From positions 1-23,762 of the forward strand of contig DIWU01000004.1 in NCBI GenBank assembly GCA_002428525.1: DNA of 23,762 nt, in the 5' to 3' direction. The stretch's first letter is position 1. The number at the start of each line of letters is the position of its first letter. Source of the stretch: a bacterium UBP14_UBA6098. GTDB taxonomy: Bacteria > UBP14 > UBA6098. The position numbers and the translations under genes were made by a program. The notes under the pieces were generated by a model, which was given only the letters and a program-made list of their open reading frames with translations, ran no database searches and had not been told where the DNA came from. Below are positions 7,043 through 14,274 of the stretch, in pieces.

Positions 7043-8320
7043 ATGTCATTCATCCCCTACGGCAAAAGAAAATACGAGCCGCTCGGCCCGAAGAGCAAAG
7101 CTATTATCGAACGCGCGAACAAATTCAGCGCGACGAATTATTCGCCCTATCCCTTCGTTGTCGAGTCCGCGCAGGGCGCGTATCTTTACGACCCCGACGG
7201 CAACAAGGCCCTCGATTTCCTGTCGGCGTATTCGGCGGTGCTGACCCATCGGCACAAGGGCGTTATCGACGCGGTCAAAAAGGAGATGGACTCCGGCTCG
7301 GATCTCGTTTCGCGTGCGCTTTACACAACGCGGTTCGCCGATTTCGTCGAAATTGTCCACGAGATCACCGGCTATGCCCGCGTTCTGCCCAAGAGCGACG
7401 GCGGCTCGGCCACCGATTCGGCCCTCAGCGGCCTTCTGATGCACGGCGGCGAGCGCGGAATCGCAAATCCCGAGGTCATCCTCACTAAAGATTATTTCCA
7501 CGGCCGGACATGGATTTTCTCGTCCAACGCCCTCTTCGACCCGGATCAGGCGGGACGGCGCGTGCCGCGCGCCCCGGGCGTCGTCGTGGTCGATGACACC
7601 GTCGAGGCCATCGCCAACGCGATCACAAAGAACACCGTCGGCGTCTTCATCGAGCCGCACAAGGGCGAGGGCGGCCCGTTGTTCTCGAACAAGGAATATT
7701 TCCACGGCATCCGCAAGCTGACCCGCGAGAAGGGCATCTTCTTCGGCGCGGACGAGATCCAGACCGGCCTCGGCCGTTGCGGATATTACATGGCTTGGCA
7801 GGAATACGGCGAGGATGCGCGCCCCGATTTCGTCACCCTCGGCAAGGCCCTCGGCGGCGGCATCATTCCGGTGTCCGCGGTGGTCGGCAACGAGGATTTC
7901 ATGCGCATCTACACCCCCGGTTGCGATGGAAGCACCTTCGGCGGCTACCCGCTGGCGTGCTCAGCGGCGGTGGCCTCGCTGGGCTACATCCGCGACGAGG
8001 GCATCTGCGAGAAGGCCCGCGAGCTGGGCGATTACTTCGTGAAAGCCCTCTCCGGCATCGACAATATCCATGTCGAAAACCGCGGCCTGCTTATTCGCGT
8101 GGAGATCAAGAACGCCGACTCGGCCAAGCCGGCCTGCCTCGAGATGCTTCTCGGAGAGGGCAGGAACCCGCGCGTCTTTATGAAGCACGGCCACACTAAC
8201 GCGGAAACCCGCACGGCCTACACCCGCATCGCCCCGCCCCCCGGCGCGATGACGGAGGCGCTTATCGACGAGGCGGTCGAAAAGACCATCGCCCCGGTTC
8301 TGCGCCAGGCGTCGGAATAG
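7043..8320 (+). CDS. Class III PLP aminotransferase, ornithine-aminotransferase-like
   Basis: This is a 425-aa class III (fold type I) aminotransferase, which uses PLP to move an amino group from an omega-amine to a 2-oxo acid. Visible signatures: LDFLSAYSAV near the N-terminus (typical of ornithine aminotransferase), YFHGRTW, EPHKGEGG, the PLP-phosphate/ring region FGADEIQTGLGRCGY, TLGKALGGG with the Schiff-base Lys at residue 268, and DGSTFGGYPLACS. AGGAGG precedes ATG 7043 by a good spacing. The usual NSGxEAxExA block is replaced by KSDGGSATDSAL, so the exact substrate is uncertain; acetylornithine, GABA or other omega-amino acids are alternatives. It is a single-gene unit ending in a strong terminator. 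Confidence 0.85.
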   Translation: MSFIPYGKRKYEPLGPKSKAIIERANKFSATNYSPYPFVVESAQGAYLYDPDGNKALDFLSAYSAVLTHRHKGVIDAVKKEMDSGSDLVSRALYTTRFADFVEIVHEITGYARVLPKSDGGSATDSALSGLLMHGGERGIANPEVILTKDYFHGRTWIFSSNALFDPDQAGRRVPRAPGVVVVDDTVEAIANAITKNTVGVFIEPHKGEGGPLFSNKEYFHGIRKLTREKGIFFGADEIQTGLGRCGYYMAWQEYGEDARPDFVTLGKALGGGIIPVSAVVGNEDFMRIYTPGCDGSTFGGYPLACSAAVASLGYIRDEGICEKARELGDYFVKALSGIDNIHVENRGLLIRVEIKNADSAKPACLEMLLGEGRNPRVFMKHGHTNAETRTAYTRIAPPPGAMTEALIDEAVEKTIAPVLRQASE

Positions 8321-8340
8321 GATATCTTCGAACGGTAACG

Positions 8341-8373
8341 AAAGGCCGCCTTCGGAAAGAGGGTGGCCTTTTT
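8341..8373 (+). terminator. Rho-independent terminator of the aminotransferase gene
   Basis: GGCCGCC (8344-8350) pairs with GGTGGCC (8362-8368) with one G-T wobble, and outer AAA/TTT pairs extend the stem. A run of T follows (8369-8373). It lies 20 nt after the aminotransferase stop. Confidence 0.85.
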
Positions 8374-8417
8374 ATTGCGAAAAAGAGCGCTCCCCGCGCC
8401 CTCTCTTTTTCCCCGCC

Positions 8418-8463
8418 AATCCCCCTTAATAAAAGGGAGATGCCCGAAGGGCAGAGGGGGATT
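8418..8463. repeat. REP-like palindromic element
   Basis: Outer arms AATCCCCCT (8418-8426) and AGGGGGATT (8455-8463) are perfect inverted repeats and enclose a second perfect hairpin, TGCCC-GAA-GGGCA (8441-8453). An alternative fold pairs CCCTT (8423-8427) with AAGGG (8433-8437). The layout resembles REP/MITE-type intergenic repeats. A second copy in this window was not found, so mobility is inferred from shape only. Confidence 0.5.
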
Positions 8464-8610
8464 CATCTGGCGCCCGTCCCCTTGCTCAACTCGCCCGCCT
8501 CCCTCGACGCAGTTTCCGCGAGGCCAACCCAGTTATCGAACGCCCCTTGCGCCAAAAGCAAAAGCGCGCCGGTTCTTCACAAAATCTTTTCGGGGATTCA
8601 CAAAAGAGCG

Positions 8611-8799
8611 CGCTCTTTTACCATTCCCGACCGCTCCTTTGCTTGACAACGCCGCTCCTTCATGAAACCCCAGCGCTCTTTTGCCATTTCCCTCCGCTCT
8701 TTTCACAATTCCGACCGCTCCTTTGGCTATCCCCTCCGCTCTTTTTATTGACACCCCCGCTCTTTAATGACACCAAACCGCTCTTTTGGGGATTTTCGC
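8611..8799. repeat. Nine-unit 21-bp tandem repeat with a CGCTCYTTT core
   Basis: The core CGCTCTTTT or CGCTCCTTT starts at 8611, 8632, 8653, 8674, 8695, 8716, 8737, 8758 and 8779, always exactly 21 bp apart. The other 12 bases of each unit vary widely. Weaker units may extend the array on both sides (for example CCTATCTTC at the next phase, 8799). The plus strand is pyrimidine-rich. A 21-bp period equals two helical turns and also seven codons. The stretch between the aminotransferase terminator and the surface-protein remnant (8374-9022) holds this array, two palindromic elements and no gene that I can support. Confidence 0.9.
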
Positions 8800-8941
8800 C
8801 TATCTTCCGTTACAAATATTATCATAACATCTTAAAGAACAACAACATACTTCCAACCCACCATCCATACACCCCGAACCCCTTCGGAGCGCAACCTCAA
8901 TCATTCATTTCAACCACCTCCCTAAGTTTTATTTTCAATCC

Positions 8942-9015
8942 GTAGAGGAGCACCTGAGTGTGCTCCCGTTTTCCGCGCAACCGCAGAGCGGGAGGGCACA
9001 TAGGCCCTCCCCTAC
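8942..9015. repeat. Double-hairpin palindromic element
   Basis: Two perfect hairpins, GGAGCAC/GTGCTCC (8947-8953/8960-8966, 6-nt loop) and GGGAGGGC/GCCCTCCC (8990-8997/9004-9011, 6-nt loop), sit side by side. Alternatively the ends pair with each other: GTAGAGGAG (8942-8950) with CTCCCCTAC (9007-9015), one mismatch. It begins 8 nt past the stop of the minus-strand surface-protein remnant. It may act as an RNA 3'-end stabiliser or be a REP/MITE-type element. Confidence 0.55.
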
Positions 9016-9022
9016 AGCAATC

Positions 9023-9496
9023 CTATTTCAAATAAACTACCCGTTTCGTAATCGTTTCGTCGTCGAAACTCGCTTGCACAAAATATATCCCTCCGGGGAA
9101 ATCGGCGGCGTCCCACCCGGCGCGGTAATCGCCGGTGGGGCGGCTCGTGCTCTCGATATTCGCGATCTTGCGCCCGAGGATGTCGTAGATGTCGATCTCG
9201 ACACGGGTTTCGCGCTCGACCGAATACTCGATATTCACCACCGAGTTAAACGGGTTCGGGCGAATGGCGGTGATGCCCGTAGCTTGTGGCTTTACGGCCT
9301 CCTCTATTCCGGTAGCATCGATGTAAAATTCCCAGCAGAACTGCATCGGCGTGTCCGGGTGCGTCCAGTCGGCATGGCGACCGAGATGCTTCGGGCCGTA
9401 GCCCTGCGAGACACGGTCGGCGGCCTCTTCGAGGCAAACGCGCACCGTGTCGCTGTCTGAGAAGGACAAACCCGCCTCGCCGCTGAAGTAGTTGCC
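9023..9496 (-). pseudogene. 3' remnant of a secreted surface protein with FlgD-like/T9SS-type C-terminal domain
   Basis: The frame opens right after a TAG (9497-9499) with GNYFSGEAGLSFSDSD and has no credible start or signal peptide (only an internal TTG at 9469), so I read it as the last ~157 residues of a once longer gene. The final ~85 residues are a C-terminal sorting/FlgD-like immunoglobulin domain: IRPNPFNSVVNIEYS, then VEIDIYDILGRKI, then YRAGWDAADFPGGIYFV, ending ITKRVVYLK. Such domains direct export and cell-surface attachment through type IX secretion or related systems in FCB bacteria. The preceding part (GPKHLGRHADWTHPDTPMQF) I cannot place. The premature stop could also be a sequencing or assembly error. 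Confidence 0.7.
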
Positions 9497-9571
9497 CTAG
9501 GCGAATTTCGAATAAATCATTGATATTTTCTTGCTTGAATATTATATTTGATAAAAAGAAAGAAGCTTATT

Positions 9572-10096
9572 ATGTCTAAAAGCAAATTCACCAACCTGTC
9601 TTACGCGATTTTCGACGTTGCTTTCGCAGTTCTGTTGAATCAAATCGAAATGATAATCGGGCAACCACATAACACCGATGACATGCTCGCGGAAGGGCAA
9701 GCTTCATTTGCAGAATTAAAAGCAACAAGTATAGACGCATCTATGGCAGATTATTAAGCTATCGAGTTCGACAACGACGAAGACCGCGCTTTCGAGGATC
9801 TGAAAGATGCGATGCGTAAAGCGAAGACAGCCTTTGAGGTTTTCGCCGGGCAAGGTTATTGGGCTACTCTGGATATCCCGTCGCGGATGCCGCGTTCGAG
9901 GGAGAAGGTGCGCGAGGCCGCTCGGGCGATGCTTTCGGCGTGGGACGAACATTCCATCGACCCGAAATGGGGACTGTATGGGTTCGAGAGGAGGGGGGAA
10001 GGAATGATGGGATTTAGGATTGATGATTTTGGATTTATGATTGGTGGGCGCGAAATCGACCCGATGAAAATATCAGAATTTGATAAAGGAGATTGA
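9572..10096 (+). pseudogene. Hypothetical protein interrupted by an in-frame TAA
   Basis: ATG 9572 opens a frame that reads MSKSKFTNLSYAIFDVAFAV and on to DASMADY, then hits TAA at 9755-9757. The same frame continues without break as AIEFDNDEDRAFEDLKDAMR to a stop at 10094-10096. The parts before and after the stop look equally protein-like and lie in one frame, giving 174 codons if read as one. I therefore call a nonsense-mutated gene. The alternative is two small proteins, the second starting at ATG 9812 without a visible ribosome binding site. No family is recognised; the C-terminal ~45 residues are repetitive in Gly/Met/Phe (RIDDFGFMIGG). Confidence 0.5.
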
Positions 10097-10097
10097 A

Positions 10098-10400
10098 ATG
10101 AAAAGATGGATAGTAGGTTTATTAATGGTTATAGTAGCTGGAAGCTGTTACGCTTGGGACGCACCTGTTCAGCTTCTGCCCGATTCGATACACGTTTATG
10201 AAATACCGCAACAAACGCCACAAGAGCAATCATCCGTGTTCATGCTCGCGAGAATCGGCGATAGTTCTGCGGTTGTCAGATTTAGTAATTGCAGGCTCGA
10301 TGAATATCAAATTACTTTAAGTAAAATCTCCATCCCGATCCTCGCGGTCGAAAGCGAGGGGAGAGTGATATCCCATATATGTAAAAGGCTCGTCTCCTGA
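10098..10400 (+). CDS. Short secreted protein, probably 3'-truncated
   Basis: A good AAAGGAG (10085-10091) lies 6 nt before ATG 10098, one base after the stop of the preceding ORF. Residues 1-20 are a signal peptide (MKRWIVGLLMVIVAGSCYA, cleavage likely before WDAPV; AGSC could instead be a poor lipobox). The mature part begins APVQLLPDSIHVYEIPQQTP and looks genuine for ~60 residues. From about 10307 the frame runs antisense through the 3' end of the GH57 gene, giving an unlikely tail. I infer that the original 3' part was lost at a rearrangement near 10300. The product, if made, is exported; its function is unknown. Confidence 0.55.
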   Translation: MKRWIVGLLMVIVAGSCYAWDAPVQLLPDSIHVYEIPQQTPQEQSSVFMLARIGDSSAVVRFSNCRLDEYQITLSKISIPILAVESEGRVISHICKRLVS

Positions 10401-12412
10401 AAAACACGCTCGAAGCCGCTCTCTGAATTGCTGACAGTTTCGATGGGGAACATCCAAAGCTCGGCCTCATCGAATAGAACCGCCAACTCGAAACCGTCGT
10501 ATTCATCGACGATTTTATAATCGGCGATTCCGGAAAACTCCGCGACCTCACCGGGGCGTATCTTTCGGACGCCGTTCGAGGGGATCGAAAGATGCGTTGT
10601 TGGATTATCTCGGCTGAGCAGGGATAGGTTATTCTCGACCCCGAACTTCATCCTGAAACCAAAATCGTTAGGGTTTTTAATAAAATATTCGACTCGAATC
10701 TTGTTCTCGGCCTCAAAGTAAATTGTTTTCTCGATGCTCAACGGTATCCGAACTCCATCTTTGTAAATATTGCCGTTTCTGCGCAAAACAACCCTCGCTC
10801 CTGTCTTTGTGATTTCAGGGCCGAGCACAATATTATAAGGTTTATCGAAGAAATCCCCGAGCCGGGCAAAATCGCAATTGCGAAAAGCTTGCGGCGTCAC
10901 ATCGTCAGCGAGTATATGATCTACAAGCCATCGGCGGTTGTAGATATCATAGTGAAGGAGACGGCCGAGATCGGCCTCTTTTGCATGGACAATATCGTGA
11001 ATCGAGGTCGAGCCGTCGGCTTCGAAGCCCTCGGATTCTGAGACCTTGAGATGATAACCCTCCTGTCGGCGTGACAGGGTATCTATTATATTGCGATCGC
11101 ATCGCATAATATCTACCTCATATATTTTGCCGCCGTCCGAGGGTTTGATGAAAACCTGTATCTCGCCGTTTCCGAGGAATACTTCGTCATAGCCGTCGCA
11201 GTCGAGGTCGTTGCGTTCGATCCGAATAGCCTCGGAGAAGTCCGCGTTCGCGTGTCTTTCCGCTCGAATGATATTATCGAAGACTCCCCTGCGGAGATGG
11301 GGCAGATACAGCCCGCCGAAAACTCCGTGCCAGTAGGCGCAGTTGCATTGCGCGCGATAAAGCGCCTTCCTCGCCTCGGGTTCGCCGGACTCGAGAACCT
11401 TCGCGCTGGCACGCAACATGCGTTTATGCATCCACCCCGATTCCGGGTATTTTGATAGAAAGCCTCGCCAAAACCCGCCTTTGAGGAAGGGGCGCCAGTC
11501 TTCGAGCTGTCCCGAATCGCGGAGGGAATGGACCTTTGAAGCGAAACTCGAGGCGAGCTCGGCAGGCAAGGTCCATTCGCTCATCTCGAAATAGCTTATT
11601 GTCGGAAGATAAACCGAGCCCATCGGCGCGACAGAATCGCGCCATTCTCCGAAGGAGCGAAGCTTTATTACATCGCGATTTGCCAAGACCCCCTCGATGA
11701 ATCGCTTCATCCAACCCTCTTCCCAAACCCATTTGTTTGTTCCCGGCCAAAGGCCGAATTTTTCGCCGTCGTCGCCAAAAACCAACAGACTTTCGCCGGA
11801 TTCATCCGCCGAATTGATAAGATATTCGATAGGCTTATCGGCCTGCGCGAATGGGATTAAATACCTCAGCTCTTCGGAAACCGGAAATACCTCTGTCGTT
11901 TTCCCCGAGTCCTCTGTCGTATAATGGCCGAGAAGCTTGTCTCCCGTGACACCGACACTTTTAAAATGATAATCGTCGGCAATTGTGAACTCGACTCCCG
12001 CTTCAGCGAGGATCGAGGGGAGGTGCGGTTCCCAAATCCGCTCGGTGAGCCAAATTCCGCGGGGCTTTTCACCGAATTTGCCTTCGAGGAATCGGGCCAT
12101 CGTCTCGATTTGCCCGATCGCGTCGCGCCGAGGAATAACCGCAAGTATCGGCTCATAAAAGCCGCCACCGAGGAGTTCGACCTGCCTTCGTTCGGCCATT
12201 TCGGCAACCAAATCGAAGATCTCCGGGCAATTTTCATCCCAATACTCCCAAAGCGGCCCCGAGGCGTGTATCGAAAAGCGAAATTCGGGATTTGCGTTCA
12301 GTTCCCGAAGAAGCGGCAGATAGGACTGCTCGGTAGCATACTTGAAAACACCGTCGAAATTACCGACCGGTTGGTGAAGATGAATCGCAAAGATGAAGTT
12401 AATTGTCCGCAA
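10307..12412 (-). CDS. GH57 4-alpha-glucanotransferase / alpha-amylase
   Basis: The start is TTG 12412, preceded 5 nt upstream by GGGGG(A) (12418-12423 region) in the 13-nt gap after queC; the ATG at 12490 lies inside queC and would need 65 bp of overlap. The resulting 701-aa protein carries all five GH57 regions: HQP (13-15), GGGFYEPI (82-89), GIWLTERIWEP (nucleophile Glu124), FGDDGEKFGLWPG (acid/base Asp214 or 215) and YLPTISYFEMSEW. The spacing matches the Thermococcus-type 4-alpha-glucanotransferase, which moves maltooligosaccharide segments between alpha-1,4-glucans; the C-terminal beta-sandwich domains follow. No signal peptide, so it is cytoplasmic and probably acts on glycogen or maltodextrin. 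It is the last gene of the que operon. Separating transferase from amylase activity needs assay. Confidence 0.9.
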   Translation of the reverse strand: MRTINFIFAIHLHQPVGNFDGVFKYATEQSYLPLLRELNANPEFRFSIHASGPLWEYWDENCPEIFDLVAEMAERRQVELLGGGFYEPILAVIPRRDAIGQIETMARFLEGKFGEKPRGIWLTERIWEPHLPSILAEAGVEFTIADDYHFKSVGVTGDKLLGHYTTEDSGKTTEVFPVSEELRYLIPFAQADKPIEYLINSADESGESLLVFGDDGEKFGLWPGTNKWVWEEGWMKRFIEGVLANRDVIKLRSFGEWRDSVAPMGSVYLPTISYFEMSEWTLPAELASSFASKVHSLRDSGQLEDWRPFLKGGFWRGFLSKYPESGWMHKRMLRASAKVLESGEPEARKALYRAQCNCAYWHGVFGGLYLPHLRRGVFDNIIRAERHANADFSEAIRIERNDLDCDGYDEVFLGNGEIQVFIKPSDGGKIYEVDIMRCDRNIIDTLSRRQEGYHLKVSESEGFEADGSTSIHDIVHAKEADLGRLLHYDIYNRRWLVDHILADDVTPQAFRNCDFARLGDFFDKPYNIVLGPEITKTGARVVLRRNGNIYKDGVRIPLSIEKTIYFEAENKIRVEYFIKNPNDFGFRMKFGVENNLSLLSRDNPTTHLSIPSNGVRKIRPGEVAEFSGIADYKIVDEYDGFELAVLFDEAELWMFPIETVSNSESGFERVFQETSLLHIWDITLPSLSTARIGMEILLKVI

Positions 12413-12425
12413 AATATCCCCCGAA

Positions 12426-13097
12426 TTAAACTTTGTAACGAATAGGATCCTTGATTCCGGCCTTTTCAAAGGCGCGGCGGCGCATAACACAGCTTTGGCA
12501 AATGCCGCAGGCGACCCCCTCCGAGGAATAGCAACTCCATGTCATTCCGAAGGGGACAAGAAGCTCCGCGCCGATTTTCACAACCTCGGCTTTTGTGTTA
12601 TGGATTATCGGCGCGATTATTCGACATTCTGATTCCGGTCTTCTGCCGAGGTTGATCGCCTTTTCCATAGAGGCGATGAACTCCTCCGTCGTGTCGGGAT
12701 AGCCGGGGCCGTCCTCCTGCATCGCCCCAATGAAGATCGCGCGGGCGGCAACAGTTTCCGCCCAAGCCGCGGCCAAGGAGAGGAATATCCCGTTTCGAAA
12801 GGGAACATATGTGTTCGGGATTCCCGATGGGTCTTCCGTTGGAACCGGTATCCTCGGATCGGTAAGGCTCGAATGCCCGATCCATTCGAGGAAGCGGACA
12901 TTCGTGATCTCTTGCCTTTTTGCCTTCAGGACCTTTCCGATTGCCGCAAAACACGATCGTTCCTTCAGCTCCGTGCGTTGGCCGTAGTCGAAATGAAGCA
13001 AAAACAGCTCATAACCCCGATTCTTGGCTATTGCCGCCGTGACCGTCGAATCGACACCGCCCGATAGAAGCACCACCGCCCGTTCAGTATGCGACAT
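12426..13097 (-). CDS. queC: 7-cyano-7-deazaguanine (preQ0) synthase QueC
   Basis: This 223-aa enzyme of the PP-loop ATPase family converts 7-carboxy-7-deazaguanine to preQ0 using ammonia and ATP. The PP-loop LSGGVDST lies at residues 11-18; HFDYGQR follows as usual, and VPFRNGIFLSLAAAWAE is a QueC hallmark. The C-terminal zinc site is intact: WSCYSSEGVACGICQSC provides four Cys. AGGAGGG lies 8 nt upstream of the ATG in the 21-nt gap after queE. Length and motifs are normal. It works on the QueE product encoded just upstream. The end product serves queuosine in tRNA, or 7-deazaguanine DNA modification if a dpd system exists elsewhere. Confidence 0.96.
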   Translation of the reverse strand: MSHTERAVVLLSGGVDSTVTAAIAKNRGYELFLLHFDYGQRTELKERSCFAAIGKVLKAKRQEITNVRFLEWIGHSSLTDPRIPVPTEDPSGIPNTYVPFRNGIFLSLAAAWAETVAARAIFIGAMQEDGPGYPDTTEEFIASMEKAINLGRRPESECRIIAPIIHNTKAEVVKIGAELLVPFGMTWSCYSSEGVACGICQSCVMRRRAFEKAGIKDPIRYKV

Positions 13098-13118
13098 TGT
13101 AATACCCTCCTGTTCTGT

Positions 13119-13742
13119 TCAAGGTATTCTCCACAGCTTATGAAGTTGCGCTGAAAGCCTTATAGGCAAACTCTTTTCGAGAATCCACTCGGCGAGAAGC
13201 GACGGATCCAAATGGCCGAACACAGGTGAAAAAACAACTTGCGCACGCGTCCAAATCCCCAAGCTATCAGCCTCTGCGATCGCCCAATCGAAATCGCCCC
13301 TGTCGGCAATAACGAACTTGACGGCATCCTCGGGCGATAGATGCTGTAAATTGCCTTGCAGGAAAGTGCCGGCATGGCCGCTCGAAGGCGTTTTGTCGTC
13401 CACCGACTTGACGACCTCTTTTGGCAAGCGCGAAATATCGGCGGTGCCGTTGGTCTCGATCAGAACCCGGAACCCCGCGGAAACGAGCCTCTCTGCGAGA
13501 GCCGGGCATTCGGGCTGAAGAAGCGGCTCTCCGCCGGTTATTAAAATCCACCGCCTTTCCACCCTCGAGGCGATTTCGAGCAAGCGATCAACAGTGAAAT
13601 CCTCGCCGACCGAGATCTTCGCTCTTGTATCGCACCAACTGCAGGCAAGGTTACAGCCTGTAAGCCGAACCAACAAACAGGGAAAACCGGCCGCCGGTTC
13701 CTCGCCGATTAGGGTTTCCACAAGCTCTGAGACCTTCAACAT
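13119..13742 (-). CDS. queE: 7-carboxy-7-deazaguanine synthase QueE (radical SAM)
   Basis: This 207-aa short radical SAM enzyme contracts 6-carboxytetrahydropterin to 7-carboxy-7-deazaguanine with SAM and Mg2+. The cluster motif is Cys30-x3-Cys34-x2-Cys37 (CNLACSWC), followed by DT, whose Thr contributes to Mg binding in the family. ITGGEPLLQ supplies the SAM-binding GGE, and LIETNGT is the typical downstream strand. The start ATG at 13742 lies 2 nt after the queD stop, so the two are translationally coupled. Nothing is missing compared with known QueE proteins. Confidence 0.95.
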   Translation of the reverse strand: MLKVSELVETLIGEEPAAGFPCLLVRLTGCNLACSWCDTRAKISVGEDFTVDRLLEIASRVERRWILITGGEPLLQPECPALAERLVSAGFRVLIETNGTADISRLPKEVVKSVDDKTPSSGHAGTFLQGNLQHLSPEDAVKFVIADRGDFDWAIAEADSLGIWTRAQVVFSPVFGHLDPSLLAEWILEKSLPIRLSAQLHKLWRIP

Positions 13743-13744
13743 AA

Positions 13745-14113
13745 TTATTCCTCGAAATACTCGACACTCGAACGTTCGGACTCAAACACTTCGACCGAAT
13801 CGAGTTTCATCCGAGGCGACAAAGACTCTTTTAGCTTTGTGAAAATCGTTTTCGCGAGGCGTTCCGAGGAGGGATTTCCGCCCTCGAGCCAAGGATGGTC
13901 GTTGAGCAGTCTATGGTCGAGCTCCTTTAAAACACCGTGAAGAATAGCCTTTGCCTCGCGGAAATCGCAGGACAGCCCCAGCTCGTCCAAGCCCTCGGTA
14001 GAGATGGCTATACACACCCGCCAGTTATGCCCGTGGAGCTGAGAGCAGTCACCGGCGTAACCGTCAATCCTATGAGCGGCGGAGAATTCTCCGTAAACCT
14101 TAATTCTATACAT
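13745..14113 (-). CDS. queD: 6-carboxy-5,6,7,8-tetrahydropterin synthase QueD
   Basis: This 122-aa member of the PTPS fold makes 6-carboxytetrahydropterin from 7,8-dihydroneopterin triphosphate. Zinc ligands are His14 (FSAAH) and His27/His29 (LHGHNW), and the catalytic Cys is residue 23 (GDCSQLHGH). Near the end, VEVFESERSSVEY matches the family's ETxxxxxEY-type strand. I prefer the ATG at 14113 over the one at 14131 because AAGGGG lies upstream of it at good spacing and MYRIKVYGEFSAAH matches family N-termini. It is the first gene of the queDEC-GH57 operon. I see no preQ1 riboswitch in the 143 bp upstream that it shares with the divergent gene. Confidence 0.95.
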   Translation of the reverse strand: MYRIKVYGEFSAAHRIDGYAGDCSQLHGHNWRVCIAISTEGLDELGLSCDFREAKAILHGVLKELDHRLLNDHPWLEGGNPSSERLAKTIFTKLKESLSPRMKLDSVEVFESERSSVEYFEE

Positions 14114-14214
14114 AATCGACCCCTTTCTCATTCAAGATAGATTTTTATTTGCCTTTTCGCAAGTGAATAAGTCAGAAAAGATTTTGCGGCCGCTTGTGAT
14201 AATGTTAGAATAAA

Positions 14215-14243
14215 TTGACATAAACTCCACCTGTCACTATATT
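14215..14243 (+). promoter_or_regulatory. Near-consensus sigma70 promoter
   Basis: A perfect TTGACA (14215-14220), a 17-nt spacer and TATATT (14238-14243) predict a start near 14250, 25 nt before the ATG at 14275. It is one of the strongest promoter matches in the window and shows that the recombinase-like gene has its own start signal. Confidence 0.75.
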
Positions 14244-14274
14244 TACCGAAACGAAACTTAAACAAAGAAATTCG

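Noticed and set aside
7046..7705. Long minus-strand ORF (219 aa) opposite the aminotransferase
   Set aside because: It is the antisense shadow of a GC-rich gene with clear aminotransferase motifs; its Arg/Val/Asp-rich composition and lack of a ribosome site fit that.
8611..8799. CRISPR array
   Set aside because: The conserved part is only about 9 bp and the spacer 12 bp, far below CRISPR repeat and spacer sizes, and no cas gene is near.
8547..8945. 132-aa plus-strand ORF and the 74-codon minus-strand ORF (8533-8754) across the 21-bp array as genes
   Set aside because: Both owe their openness to the 21-bp period; neither has a ribosome binding site, and the minus frame is cut by TAA just upstream of its GTG.
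9755..9757. Recoding of the in-frame stop as a 21st or 22nd amino acid
   Set aside because: The codon is TAA, not TGA (selenocysteine) or TAG (pyrrolysine); a nonsense mutation or sequencing error is simpler.
12413..12490. GH57 start at ATG 12490
   Set aside because: It lies 65 bp inside queC, and the extra residues precede the family N-terminus; TTG 12412 has a good ribosome site.
12560..12580. GCGCCGATTTTC in queC as a fourth 5S fragment
   Set aside because: Only about 9 bp match and it lies within intact queC coding sequence, so it is chance.
14114..14274. preQ1 riboswitch upstream of queD
   Set aside because: I could not draw the small H-type pseudoknot with an A-rich tail next to the ribosome site; only a promoter for the divergent gene is clear.
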